Origin: an uncultured Gammaproteobacteria bacterium
Lineage (GTDB): Bacteria > Pseudomonadota > Gammaproteobacteria > Nitrosococcales > Methylophagaceae
DNA length: 51,805 nucleotides
Direction of reading: 5' to 3'
Assembly: GCA_905479985.1 (NCBI GenBank)
Contig: CAJQOM010000032.1
Span: 1 to 51,805, forward strand
Shown: positions 27,309-36,416 of the stretch, one piece after another
Layout of the letters: every line of letters starts with the position of its first letter
Position numbering within the stretch: the first letter of the stretch is position 1
Notes under the pieces: generated by a model
What the model saw: the letters and a program-made list of their open reading frames with translations, nothing else
Told to the model about the DNA's origin: nothing
The model's database searches: none
Position numbers and translations under genes: made by a program

Positions 27309-29135
27309 TTAATTATCGGTATCTAAGAAGCTGCGTAATTGATCTGACCGTGTTGGATGACGCAACTTACGCAATGCTTTTGCTTCAATTTGGCGAATAC
27401 GTTCACGCGTTACGTCAAACTGTTTGCCCACTTCCTCTAGGGTGTGGTCAGTGTTCATATCGATACCAAAACGCATCCGCAATACTTTGGCCTCGCGCTC
27501 TGTTAAACCGCCTAGCATGCCTTGTGTTGCTTCTCTCAGGCCTTCAATCATCGCAGCATCTTGTGGTGACATGACGTTCACATCTTCTACAAAATCACCT
27601 AGATGTGAATCTTCATCATCACCAATCGGGGTTTCCATTGAAATAGGCTCTTTGGAAATTTTAAGTACTTTTCGTACTTTATCTTCTGGCATATCGACGC
27701 GTTCCGCCAATTCTTCTGGCGTTGGTTCACGGCCCATTTCTTGTAGCATTTGGCGTGCAATACGATTCAATTTATTGATCGTTTCGATCATATGTACCGG
27801 AATACGGATTGTACGCGCTTGGTCAGCAATTGAACGGGTAATCGCTTGGCGAATCCACCACGTTGCATACGTTGAGAATTTATAACCACGTTGATATTCA
27901 AATTTATCAACTGCTTTCATCAAGCCAATATTACCTTCCTGGATTAAATCTAGGAATTGTAGGCCGCGATTAGTGTATTTTTTAGCAATTGAAATCACTA
28001 ACCGTAAGTTTGCTTCGACCATTTCTTTCTTAGCGCGACGGGCTTTTGCTTCAGAAATCGACATTTGGCGGCTGATTTCTTTGATTTCAGCAATATCCAT
28101 GTCACGGTCTTTTGACAACGTGGCCATGATTTTTTGCGCTTCTAAGACTTGGTCTAAGTTTTTCTTAATGGTCGATGAATAATGTTTTTTGGCTCGGATA
28201 TGTTTATCCGTCCATTCCAAGTTTATTTCATTGCCGGTAAATGAATCGATAAAATCACGGCGATTCATTCGTGCTTGATCAACGACAATTTTTGCAATGC
28301 CACGTTCTTGTGTACGAATCACGTTAACCGTTTCATGCATTAAGCCATTGAGGAAAATTAACGTTTTTGGCGTTAATTTAAATTCCATGAATAAGTTACT
28401 TACTGCTTCACTGAATAGGGCTAATTTTGCATCGCCGTCTATTTTCGCTTTAACCGCTTTATCATTGGCTACACGTAAGGCGTCAAATCGTTCTTTAGCT
28501 TCTTCTGGATCAACACCAGTGGGACCTTCTTCTTCCTCTTCTTCGCTCTCGGTTCCTGCTGGTGCAGCGGCAGCAGCGGCAGCGGCGGCAGCGACTTGCT
28601 CAGCTAATGCAGTGGCTTCTGCTTCAGGCAGAATAAACCCTTTAATAAGCTCGTTAAGGCGCATTTCTCCCGCTTCAACGGCATCATATAATTCTAAAAA
28701 GTTAGTAATACAAGGTGGGTATGTGGATAACATGTAAAGGCTTTCACGCAAACCCGCTTCAATGCGTTTTGCGATGACAATTTCGCCTTCGCGCGTCAAC
28801 AGTTCTACTGAACCCATTTCGCGCATATACATCCGAACTGGATCCGTTGTACGGCCAAACTCACCATCTGAGCTCGCTAATACTGCGGCGGCTTCTTCGG
28901 CAGAGACCTCATCACCTGATGAGGCCGCTTCAGCCAAGCGTTCCATCTCATCGGTATCCATGCCATCTTCATGCACTACGATGCCAAGATCACTGAACAT
29001 ACCGATGATATCTTCAATTTGATCCGCGTCGACCATATCTTCTGGTAAGTGATCATTGATCTCACCATAGGTAAGGTAACCACGCTCTTTACCTAGGGTA
29101 ATAAGCGCCTTAATGCGGGATTGTTGATCTTTCAT
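27309..29135 (-). CDS. rpoD: Housekeeping RNA polymerase sigma-70 factor
   Basis: The primary sigma factor (608 residues). It has the N-terminal region 1.1, region 1.2 ([21 protein letters not shown]), the long non-conserved insert of gamma-proteobacterial sigma-70, then regions 2 ([36 protein letters not shown]), 3 and 4 ([26 protein letters not shown]). Within the insert lies a low-complexity stretch of ten alanines soon followed by six glutamates, probably a flexible linker. It is the last protein gene of the rpsU-yqeY-dnaG-rpoD unit; a separate promoter in the 99-base gap behind dnaG is likely. Confidence 0.98.
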   Translation of the reverse strand: MKDQQSRIKALITLGKERGYLTYGEINDHLPEDMVDADQIEDIIGMFSDLGIVVHEDGMDTDEMERLAEAASSGDEVSAEEAAAVLASSDGEFGRTTDPVRMYMREMGSVELLTREGEIVIAKRIEAGLRESLYMLSTYPPCITNFLELYDAVEAGEMRLNELIKGFILPEAEATALAEQVAAAAAAAAAAPAGTESEEEEEEGPTGVDPEEAKERFDALRVANDKAVKAKIDGDAKLALFSEAVSNLFMEFKLTPKTLIFLNGLMHETVNVIRTQERGIAKIVVDQARMNRRDFIDSFTGNEINLEWTDKHIRAKKHYSSTIKKNLDQVLEAQKIMATLSKDRDMDIAEIKEISRQMSISEAKARRAKKEMVEANLRLVISIAKKYTNRGLQFLDLIQEGNIGLMKAVDKFEYQRGYKFSTYATWWIRQAITRSIADQARTIRIPVHMIETINKLNRIARQMLQEMGREPTPEELAERVDMPEDKVRKVLKISKEPISMETPIGDDEDSHLGDFVEDVNVMSPQDAAMIEGLREATQGMLGGLTEREAKVLRMRFGIDMNTDHTLEEVGKQFDVTRERIRQIEAKALRKLRHPTRSDQLRSFLDTDN

Positions 29136-29197
29136 TTGGCCTCTTTTTTCTTCATGTCAGACAAATAGTGCGAACCGTCTATTATAACGATAAGCCT

Positions 29198-29225
29198 ATA
29201 ATATTGCACGTTTTTTGATGCGCAA
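29198..29225 (-). promoter_or_regulatory. Candidate internal promoter for rpoD
   Basis: On the minus strand TTGCGC (29220-29225) and TATTAT (29198-29203) have a 16-base spacer. A second good -10 box, TATAAT, lies at 29181-29186 nearer the gene. An extra rpoD promoter behind dnaG is known from E. coli, which fits. Which box is used cannot be told by reading. Confidence 0.4.
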
Positions 29226-29234
29226 CTTTTAGGC

Positions 29235-30971
29235 TTAGGCCTTCAATATCGCGGCTAGTTGTTGTATTTCCTGTCGTTCTTGCTGTGTTAACTGGCTTAA
29301 ACCTTTCGCCATTAAAAATTCGTGGCGCAATTTTAGCGCTTCTTGTTGTAGTTGTTCGACCACACCAACGAGCTCATGTTGCAACTCTTCCGGGCTTAAA
29401 TCTAAAGTTTGGATCGCCAGCTTGTTTAAATGTTCACCGTAATCGCTTTCTCTCGCCCGCTCTAATAAGGCTGCAGTGGTTAAATGAGGCTGTTGATGCA
29501 AAGTTTCAAGTAGCTCGGCTAAAATAGTGATACCTGCGCGCGATAATGTGGTGATTTTATCGAACATGCCGACCGAAACGTGCAGTTCAGGGTGTTGTAT
29601 TAAAATCGTAATGGCCATTCTGATTGGTGAAATACCAGTCGATATCGGTGCTGATTTTTTCATCTTGTTTTGTGCTAATGGTGCTTTCTCTAAATGTTTA
29701 TGTAGCACTGATGTGCTGGTTTGCGCGCGTTCTGCTAGACGTTGTTCAAACATGTCCCGGTAAACACCAGCAGGAATATGGCGCAAATAAGGGCGGGCAA
29801 TTTCGATCAATCTCGCTCTGCCATCCATAGAGTTAATATCTAATCGACTTTCGAGACTTTCAAAAAAGAAATCAGAATAATTTTTGGCCTGTTCGACCAT
29901 TTGATTAAAGGCTTCTGCCCCTTGTTGCTTAACTAAGGTATCGGGATCTTCACCATCCGGTAAAAACATAAACCTCAGTTGATGGTTACCGCCTAATAAT
30001 GGCAAGGCATTTTCCGCAGCGCGCCAAGCAGCTTCTCGCCCGGCTCTATCACCATCAAAACAAAAAACCACTTCGGGTGCACTGCGTTGTAGCTGTTTTA
30101 AATGTTCTGGGGTCGTTGCTGTCCCTAAGGTTGCCACCGCATTGTTAATGCCTTTTTCGGCTAAAGCAATGACGTCCATATAGCCTTCTACGATGACGAC
30201 TCGGTTCAGTTTTCTATTGGCTTTTCGGGCTTGGTATAAGCCATACAATTCATGGCCTTTATGAAATACCGGCGTTTCTGGCGAGTTAAGGTATTTTGGC
30301 GTGCTGTCATCTAATACTCTGCCTCCAAAACCAATTACCCGGCCTCGGCGATCTCGGATTGGAAACATCACACGATTGCGAAAACGATCGTAAGTCCGCC
30401 CTTTATCATTGCTACTTAACAACCCAGCTTCCGTCAGCTGATCGACAGCCTGTTTATTACCACCAAAAGTTTTAAGCACATTGTCCCAGCCATCGGGCGC
30501 CATACCAATATTGAAATGCTCAACCGTTTGGGCAGATAAGCCCCGTCGTTTCAGATATTCAACAAATTCAGCTCGTTTCGGATGTGTCTGTAACTGATGT
30601 ACATAATATTGGCTGACTTTATCGAGTAAGTCATACAGATTCTTCTTGGCCGGATTGGGGGCTAATGATTGTGTGGTCGGGACAGTCATGCCCACTGACT
30701 CAGCCAATTCATGGATGGCTTCCGGGAAGCTCATTTGATCGTATTCCATCAAAAAGCCAATGGCCGTGCCATGGGCGCCACAACCAAAGCAATGATAAAA
30801 CTGCTTTTCTGGGCTGACGGTAAATGAAGGGGATTTTTCGTTATGGAAAGGGCAGCAGGCTTGTAGATTTTTACCGGCTTTCTTTAATGGCACGCGCGCA
30901 TCAATGACATCCGTGACATCAACACGGGTCAATAAGTCATCAATAAATTGGGGGGGGATTTGGCCGGCCAT
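29235..30971 (-). CDS. dnaG: DNA primase
   Basis: Synthesises RNA primers at the replication fork with DnaB helicase. The 578 residues have the N-terminal CHC2 zinc finger (CCPFHNEKSPSF then FYHCFGCGAHG), the RNA-polymerase-like core with the TOPRIM glutamate in VVIVEGYMDVIAL and the acidic FDGDRAGREA, and a C-terminal helicase-binding domain. It lies 73 bases after yqeY and 99 before rpoD, in the usual macromolecular-synthesis order. Confidence 0.97.
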   Translation of the reverse strand: MAGQIPPQFIDDLLTRVDVTDVIDARVPLKKAGKNLQACCPFHNEKSPSFTVSPEKQFYHCFGCGAHGTAIGFLMEYDQMSFPEAIHELAESVGMTVPTTQSLAPNPAKKNLYDLLDKVSQYYVHQLQTHPKRAEFVEYLKRRGLSAQTVEHFNIGMAPDGWDNVLKTFGGNKQAVDQLTEAGLLSSNDKGRTYDRFRNRVMFPIRDRRGRVIGFGGRVLDDSTPKYLNSPETPVFHKGHELYGLYQARKANRKLNRVVIVEGYMDVIALAEKGINNAVATLGTATTPEHLKQLQRSAPEVVFCFDGDRAGREAAWRAAENALPLLGGNHQLRFMFLPDGEDPDTLVKQQGAEAFNQMVEQAKNYSDFFFESLESRLDINSMDGRARLIEIARPYLRHIPAGVYRDMFEQRLAERAQTSTSVLHKHLEKAPLAQNKMKKSAPISTGISPIRMAITILIQHPELHVSVGMFDKITTLSRAGITILAELLETLHQQPHLTTAALLERARESDYGEHLNKLAIQTLDLSPEELQHELVGVVEQLQQEALKLRHEFLMAKGLSQLTQQERQEIQQLAAILKA

Positions 30972-31044
30972 ACTAGACTTTATAACCGGAAAGTTTTAAC
31001 AAGCCAAGTGCAGTGTTAATCTGACTTAGCAAGTTTAAGATCTG

Positions 31045-31506
31045 CTACGCGGTGAGCGCCGCCTTAACTAGGCCGCTCACTGCTCCCATATCAGCCCGAC
31101 CTTGTAACTGAGGTCTAAGCTTGTTCATCACTGCGCCCATTTCTTTAGGACTAGAAGCGCCTGTTGCTGCAATCGTCTCAGCTATCGCAGCCGCAACTTC
31201 ATCTGCAGTCATTGCCGTTGGCATGAACTCTTCGATAATCGCTAACTCGGCCACTTCAATTTCTGCTAGATCGGTACGACCTGCTGCTTCAAATTGGCTT
31301 AAAGAATCACGGCGTTGCTTACACATCTTAGTCAAGATGGTGACAATCCCTTCATCATCGACGTCAATGCGTTTATCGACTTCGACTTGCTTTATCGCGG
31401 CAGTGATTTGGCGTAATGTCGCAAGACGGTCTTTTTCTTTGGCACGCATAGCGGCCTTGACATTGTCTTGGATTGTCAGCTTTAACGGACTCGCTTCTGC
31501 AGGCAT
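31045..31506 (-). CDS. yqeY: GatB/YqeY-domain protein
   Basis: A 153-residue helical protein related to the tRNA-binding tail of the amidotransferase subunit GatB. Landmarks are the AMRAKEKDRLATLRQITAAIK start, CKQRRDSLSQFEAAGR, and ELAIIEEFMP followed by the KEMGAVM region. Its function is unproved; it may contact tRNA. It stands between rpsU and dnaG, as in many non-enteric Gammaproteobacteria, 22 bases after rpsU. Confidence 0.93.
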   Translation of the reverse strand: MPAEASPLKLTIQDNVKAAMRAKEKDRLATLRQITAAIKQVEVDKRIDVDDEGIVTILTKMCKQRRDSLSQFEAAGRTDLAEIEVAELAIIEEFMPTAMTADEVAAAIAETIAATGASSPKEMGAVMNKLRPQLQGRADMGAVSGLVKAALTA

Positions 31507-31528
31507 AGTAATTTTTATTAACGACTAT

Positions 31529-31744
31529 TTAGTACATGCGAACGCGACGTGCGCTTTCACGAGATGTTTTCTTTTGGTGACGCTTAACAGCTGCTGCTGC
31601 TGCGCGTTTACGTACAGTTGTTGGTTTTTCGTACGCTTCGCGTGCTCTTGCTTCTGCAACGGTACCGGCTTTTTCACAAGCACGTTTGAAACGACGTAGA
31701 GCAATATCAAAGGGCTCGTTTTCTTTTAGACGAACTGATGGCAT
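31529..31744 (-). CDS. rpsU: 30S ribosomal protein S21
   Basis: A 71-residue, very basic protein of the small-subunit platform, involved in initiation. The whole sequence follows the family ([26 protein letters not shown] at the start, RRVRMY at the end). It heads the rpsU-yqeY-dnaG-rpoD unit and is divergent from tsaD. A minus-strand TACAAT at 31786-31791 could be its -10 element, though its -35 is poor. AGGA lies about ten bases before the ATG. Confidence 0.98.
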   Translation of the reverse strand: MPSVRLKENEPFDIALRRFKRACEKAGTVAEARAREAYEKPTTVRKRAAAAAVKRHQKKTSRESARRVRMY

Positions 31745-31886
31745 AGTTTGTTTCCTGAACTAAAAATTTTATGGAAAAGCCCTCAATTGTACGAAAGATC
31801 TGACAGAAAGAAAACACCTTGATCCACTTTCTTTTAAAAAAGGCATAATATAGCGCTATTTTACAACGTCGAGAACACGCTTAAAC

Positions 31887-32897
31887 ATGCTTGTATTAGG
31901 TATCGAATCTTCCTGTGATGAGACAGGCATTGCCCTCTATGATACTGAGCAAGGCTTGCTTGCCCATGCATTGTATAGCCAAGTTGAGCTGCACGCAGAA
32001 TATGGTGGTGTCGTGCCGGAACTCGCTTCACGCGATCATATCCGCAAAGCGTTGCCTTTAATTGAAGAAGTCTTAGTCACTGCGGGATTAACCCAACAAG
32101 ATATCGATGCCATTGCCTATACTGCGGGCCCCGGCTTAGTCGGTGCTTTATTAGTCGGCGCTGCTATTGGGCGGAGTATGGCTTGGGCTTTAGATATTCC
32201 TGCTTTGGCAATCAACCACATGGAAGGCCATTTATTATCACCGTTATTAGAAGATAATCCGCCCGCCTTTCCTTTTGTCTCTTTGTTAGTCTCCGGTGGC
32301 CACACCTTGCTGGTCGATGTGAAAGGCGTTGGCGAATACACCCTATTAGGTGAGTCGATTGATGATGCCGTCGGTGAAGCCTTTGATAAAACCGCCAAAA
32401 TGTTAGGTTTGGGTTACCCCGGCGGCCCTATTTTGGCGAAGCTTGCGGAACAAGGCATTGAAGGGAAATATACTTTCCCACGACCAATGACCAACCGGCC
32501 GGGGTTAGATTTTAGTTTTAGCGGCCTAAAGACCTTTACCATGAATACCTGGCTTGAAAGTGACCAAACAGCACAAGATAGGGCCAATATTGCCTTGGCC
32601 TTTCAGACTGCGGCAGTAGAAACACTGACCATAAAATGTAAACGCGCTTTGAAAGAAACCGGGCAACGGACTTTGGTTGTCGCGGGTGGTGTCAGCGCCA
32701 ATATTGCTCTAAGGGCACGGTTAGATAGCTTGCATGGCATTACGGTTCATTACCCCAGACAAGACTTCTGTAGTGATAATGGTGCGATGATTGCGTTTGC
32801 AGGTGCAATGCGTCAAGACGCTTTAGTAAAAGATAATAATCCACCGACTTTTTCTGCCCGCCCACGCTGGCCTTTGGATGAACTCAGCCCGCCTTAA
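31887..32897 (+). CDS. tsaD: tRNA N6-adenosine threonylcarbamoyltransferase
   Basis: Transfers the threonylcarbamoyl group to A37 of ANN-decoding tRNAs, acting with TsaB and TsaE. The 336 residues show the ASKHA-fold landmarks [10 protein letters not shown], the metal-binding pair of histidines in NHMEGHL, VSGGHT, and the C-terminal VVAGGVSAN and [10 protein letters not shown]. Divergence from rpsU across a 142-base gap is the classic gammaproteobacterial arrangement. The gap has a TAATAT box and the palindrome ATAGCGCTAT near 31852-31861. The stop is four bases from the convergent plsY stop. Confidence 0.97.
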   Translation: MLVLGIESSCDETGIALYDTEQGLLAHALYSQVELHAEYGGVVPELASRDHIRKALPLIEEVLVTAGLTQQDIDAIAYTAGPGLVGALLVGAAIGRSMAWALDIPALAINHMEGHLLSPLLEDNPPAFPFVSLLVSGGHTLLVDVKGVGEYTLLGESIDDAVGEAFDKTAKMLGLGYPGGPILAKLAEQGIEGKYTFPRPMTNRPGLDFSFSGLKTFTMNTWLESDQTAQDRANIALAFQTAAVETLTIKCKRALKETGQRTLVVAGGVSANIALRARLDSLHGITVHYPRQDFCSDNGAMIAFAGAMRQDALVKDNNPPTFSARPRWPLDELSPP

Positions 32898-32901
32898 ACC
32901 G

Positions 32902-33495
32902 CTAAGACTTCGATTCTTCGCCAGATAAGAGGCGCTTGATATTACCACTGTGACGCAATAACAACATGGTCGCCATAATGAAAATAATCCAACGCGCGAC
33001 CAAACTTTCCATAAACCAAATGCTATACAGCGGTGCTAATGACGACGCTATAATGGCTGACAATGACGAGATTCTTGTCAACGCGAACACCACCAACCAG
33101 CTGAGTAAAATGGCACCTGCGAAGGGTAATGACAACGCTAAAAAACCGCCTAACGCTGTTGCCACGCCTTTTCCGCCTTTGAACTGGAAAAAGACAGGGT
33201 AAAGATGCCCTAGAAAGGCTGCGAAGGCTGTGGCTGTTAACCAAACCATGTCTAGCCCTAAAAGACTGGCTATCACGACTGGTAACACCCCTTTGAGCAC
33301 ATCGATGATTAGCACCGTTGCCGCCAGCTTTTTACCGCCAAAGCGTAAAACATTGGTTGCCCCAGGATTGCCTGAACCTTGCGATCTAGGATCCGGTAAA
33401 CCTGCTAATTTACACAATACGATGGCACTGTTGAGTGAGCCGATAAGATATGCCGCAATCAATACACTGATTGGCAGAGTCAACGTTTCAAGCAT
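32902..33495 (-). CDS. plsY: Acyl-phosphate:glycerol-3-phosphate acyltransferase
   Basis: An integral membrane enzyme that puts the first acyl chain on glycerol-3-phosphate from acyl-phosphate. The 197 residues have five hydrophobic segments and the three conserved loops: GSGNPGATNVLR, GHLYPVFFQFKGGKGVAT, and the C-terminal RHSGNIKRLLSGEE. Convergent with tsaD and divergent from folB, the conserved gammaproteobacterial order. Confidence 0.96.
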   Translation of the reverse strand: MLETLTLPISVLIAAYLIGSLNSAIVLCKLAGLPDPRSQGSGNPGATNVLRFGGKKLAATVLIIDVLKGVLPVVIASLLGLDMVWLTATAFAAFLGHLYPVFFQFKGGKGVATALGGFLALSLPFAGAILLSWLVVFALTRISSLSAIIASSLAPLYSIWFMESLVARWIIFIMATMLLLRHSGNIKRLLSGEESKS

Positions 33496-33564
33496 GATAT
33501 GATGCAGCCTAAAATTAATGATTGCGCCATTATAGGGCTATTTTTTAGATTAGATGCAGGCAAT

Positions 33565-33915
33565 ATGGATAAAATTTTTCTAAACGATTTAAAAGTCGAC
33601 ACTATTATCGGTATCTACGATTGGGAACGCCAAGCAACACAAACACTCCGTTTTGATTTTGAAATGGACTGGGACATTCGTGCTGCCGCAGCCAGTGATG
33701 ATATTTCAGATACATTAGATTACGGCGCAGTCGCACAAGCCGTCGTAGGGTTTGTTGAACGTAGTGAATATCAGCTTATTGAAACGCTCGCAGAGGATTT
33801 AGCCGCCCTACTACTCTCTCAGTTTAATATGCCAAAAGTAATATTATCGGTGACTAAACCGGTCAAACTATACGGTCAAAACTTCGCCAAAATTGTCATC
33901 GAACGCTCGGCGTAA
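33565..33915 (+). CDS. folB: Dihydroneopterin aldolase
   Basis: Splits dihydroneopterin to 6-hydroxymethyl-dihydropterin and glycolaldehyde in folate synthesis. ATG at 33565 gives 116 residues, near the family length; the frame is open back to 33499, inside the plsY promoter region, and was not extended. Landmarks: MDKIFLNDLKVDTIIGIYDWER with the conserved Glu, LDYGAV, and the catalytic-lysine region SVTKPVKLYG. GCAGG lies just before the start. The stop overlaps the folK ATG by one base (TAATG). Confidence 0.93.
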   Translation: MDKIFLNDLKVDTIIGIYDWERQATQTLRFDFEMDWDIRAAAASDDISDTLDYGAVAQAVVGFVERSEYQLIETLAEDLAALLLSQFNMPKVILSVTKPVKLYGQNFAKIVIERSA

Positions 33916-34433
33916 TGCAGACACAGCACCAAACCGGCTATCTGCTAGGCATTGGTAGCAATCTCTCACCGAATAGCAATATTACCGACATTATCGACTC
34001 GCTTTTACAGCACTTCCCGCGTTTAACACTCAGCCGTGTCCTCCATATTCCGCCCGTGGGCATGAATAGTCAGCATGATTTTTTGAATATGGCGGTGTTC
34101 ATTGAAACGGATATTGCGCAAACAACGTTGAAAGGGTTTTGCAATGATATCGAAATCGCGTTGGGCCGAGATCGCACCGACCCTGCCAGAAAGATGAAAG
34201 ATCGGCCTGCTGATTTGGATATTTTATTTCGTGTGACGCATGAAGAAGATTTTCATCGACCCGCCAATAGCATTACAGATGAATACTTTCTTTACCCGGT
34301 GATTGATGAGTTGTTTGCTTACATATCAAACCGACCATGGCGTGCGTTACAGGCCGGTGTTGCACTTCAAGTGGGCGACCTAACGTTTGGAGAGACGGCG
34401 ACCACCATCGACCGGAATGCTACAGCCCGTTAA
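33915..34433 (+). CDS. folK: FolK-like hydroxymethyldihydropterin pyrophosphokinase
   Basis: A 172-residue protein with the FolK opening YLLGIGSNLSPNSN and LNMAV, and an acidic active-site region ending DLDILF. In standard FolK this part reads R-x-x-x-W-G-P-R-x-x-D-L-D; here it reads RDRTDPARKMKDRPADLDILF, so the W/G/P segment is replaced while the two metal-binding aspartates remain. It may be a real FolK or a related enzyme acting on another pterin. It overlaps folB by one base and its 3' end overlaps the convergent folM by 54 bases. Confidence 0.7.
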   Translation: MQTQHQTGYLLGIGSNLSPNSNITDIIDSLLQHFPRLTLSRVLHIPPVGMNSQHDFLNMAVFIETDIAQTTLKGFCNDIEIALGRDRTDPARKMKDRPADLDILFRVTHEEDFHRPANSITDEYFLYPVIDELFAYISNRPWRALQAGVALQVGDLTFGETATTIDRNATAR

Positions 34434-35114
34434 AAACGGATTCGTTAAAATACTTTTAACGGCCAAATAAACGGGCTCCGCCCCACCCTCTTTTTTCAAT
34501 AATGTTTCATCCAACATTTTTTCTATTGTTTCTTCGGTATGCGTTGGGGTAAATAACACTGGGCCCGGCGCGACCGCATTGACCTTGATCTTTGGCCCCC
34601 ACTTTTTCGCCAATGCCAGCGTCATATTGTGCAGACCCGCTTTTGTGGTGCCATAAATATCGAATGCCGGCGTCGGGTTTTCAACATTAATATCGGTGAT
34701 ATGAATAATATCGGCCGGATCGCCGCCCTCTCCTACCATCATCGCTTCCAAGCTTTGATTAATTAGATATGGCGCCATCATGTGAATCGTAAAAAATTGT
34801 TGATATTGCTTGGCTGCTTGCTCCAAATCATCTGACGTTGGCTCAAATGACGATGCATTGTGAATCACCGCTCGAAACTGCTGGCAATGTGCTTTCAACT
34901 GTTCGACAAAAGCCAGTATCTGTTCACTATTCGATAAATCCGCTTGTACCGTTGTCATGCCTAATTCAGTTAAGGCTTGGATCTCTGGCGTGCGCGTACG
35001 ATAATGCGCTATCACGGTATAACCGTCTTGGTGTAAGCGTTGGGCAATATGATACCCCACTCGCCGTCCCGCGCCGGTTACGACCACCGCATTCTCTAAT
35101 AGCTGATTTGCCAT
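34380..35114 (-). CDS. folM: Dihydromonapterin/dihydrofolate reductase (short-chain dehydrogenase)
   Basis: A 244-residue SDR close to E. coli FolM, which makes tetrahydromonapterin. The nucleotide motif is TGAGRRVG, in place of TGxxxGxG, the FolM/pteridine-reductase signature. Other matches are VIHNASSFEP, DIIHITDINVE, the catalytic YGTTKAGLHNMT and the C-terminal LTGCSIPVDGGRRL. ATG at 35112-35114 is used; an upstream extension in frame looks like midA antisense. Its start shares two bases with the divergent midA ATG. Pterin context (folB, folK) supports the call. Confidence 0.87.
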   Translation of the reverse strand: MANQLLENAVVVTGAGRRVGYHIAQRLHQDGYTVIAHYRTRTPEIQALTELGMTTVQADLSNSEQILAFVEQLKAHCQQFRAVIHNASSFEPTSDDLEQAAKQYQQFFTIHMMAPYLINQSLEAMMVGEGGDPADIIHITDINVENPTPAFDIYGTTKAGLHNMTLALAKKWGPKIKVNAVAPGPVLFTPTHTEETIEKMLDETLLKKEGGAEPVYLAVKSILTNPFLTGCSIPVDGGRRLSKR

Positions 35115-36288
35115 GACTGATTCTGATCCTTTGCTTAATATTGACCCGCTTGCACAAGCACATAGTGATCGATTATTCGCTGTCATTCAACAGCATATTG
35201 TCGATGCCGGCGGCAAAATACCCTTTGCCGATTATATGCAGCTTTGTCTTTATACGCCGGGTTTGGGTTATTACAGCGCTGGCAATCAGAAGTTTGGTCA
35301 ATATGGTGACTTCACCACCGCGCCAGAAATTTCACCGTTATTTTCTCAAACCCTAGCCCGTCATATTCAAGATGTCCGCCAGCAACTGACCGAATTTAAT
35401 CTACTGGAATTTGGCGCTGGCAGCGGCAAAATGGCTGGTGATATTCTATTACAGCTCGAGAAAGACGGCGCTTTACCCGATCATTATTACATTATTGAAG
35501 CAAGTGCTGACTTACAATATAGACAGCGTCAATACTTAGAACAGCATCTCCCAAACCTATTTGAAAAGGTCATTTGGCTAGATCAACTGCCAGAACAGTT
35601 TGTTGGCGTGATCGTCGCCAATGAAGTGTGTGATGCGATGCCCATTCATCGCCTGCATTTTGACCAAGCAACATGGCATGAATGTTATGTGACGATTGAT
35701 GATGGTGTTTTGCAATGGGCTGATGGCCCAATCAGCAATGAAGCATTAAAGCAACGTTCAGACTTAATCTCACGAGATGATTCACAAGTTGATTATTTTG
35801 CTGAAGTAAATTTGGCGGCAGAAGGGTGGGTGGCCAGTTTGGCTGATTGCTTACAGCAAGGCGCGATCTTCATTATTGATTATGGCCATGATCGCGGCAG
35901 TTACTATCATCCACAACGCAGCCAAGGCACTTTGATGTGTTATTACCAACATCAAGGCCATGACAATCCCCTTATTTTCCCGGGTTTACAAGATATTACC
36001 AGCCATGTTGAATTTACTGCTTTGGCAGAAATGGCTCAGTCGTGTGGACTGGATGTTGAGGGCTTTCAAACCCAAGCTGATTTCTTATTGGCGGGGGGGA
36101 TTACAGAGTTATTGGCTGATCCATCATCTAACGGTGTGACTTTGGATACCTTTCAACAAACGACTGCTATTAAACGGCTGACATTGCCGTCTGAAATGGG
36201 GGAGAGCTTTAAGGTTTTGACGTTAACGAAAGACTTGCCAGAGTTGTTGCCGCGGCTTCGGTTGGCGGATCGGCGGTATAGTCTTTAA
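35113..36288 (+). CDS. MidA/NDUFAF7-type SAM-dependent methyltransferase (DUF185)
   Basis: A 391-residue protein of the NDUFAF7 family, whose mitochondrial member methylates an arginine of a complex I subunit. The start (FADYMQLCLYTPGLGYYSAG) and GDFTTAPEISPLFSQTLAR are strong family landmarks, followed by the SAM-binding LLEFGAGSGKMAGDIL and IVANEVCDAMPIHR. The bacterial substrate is not established. It is divergent from folM with overlapping start codons, and is the last conserved gene before the accessory insert. Confidence 0.9.
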   Translation: MTDSDPLLNIDPLAQAHSDRLFAVIQQHIVDAGGKIPFADYMQLCLYTPGLGYYSAGNQKFGQYGDFTTAPEISPLFSQTLARHIQDVRQQLTEFNLLEFGAGSGKMAGDILLQLEKDGALPDHYYIIEASADLQYRQRQYLEQHLPNLFEKVIWLDQLPEQFVGVIVANEVCDAMPIHRLHFDQATWHECYVTIDDGVLQWADGPISNEALKQRSDLISRDDSQVDYFAEVNLAAEGWVASLADCLQQGAIFIIDYGHDRGSYYHPQRSQGTLMCYYQHQGHDNPLIFPGLQDITSHVEFTALAEMAQSCGLDVEGFQTQADFLLAGGITELLADPSSNGVTLDTFQQTTAIKRLTLPSEMGESFKVLTLTKDLPELLPRLRLADRRYSL

Positions 36289-36416
36289 ACTCTTTCGGTT
36301 ATAATCTTTATCAGTTTGGAACTACGGCGATTTACCGAACAATAGATTAGGGAAGATCAAGCCAATTAACCCTTTCATTCGGGTAAGTAAGGCCTTAAAT
36401 TTTTAGGAGAACTTAA

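Noticed and set aside
31121-31699. A 192-codon plus-strand open frame across yqeY and rpsU
   Set aside because: It lies wholly opposite two certain genes and its hydrophobic, Ser/Cys-rich product is typical of antisense translation.
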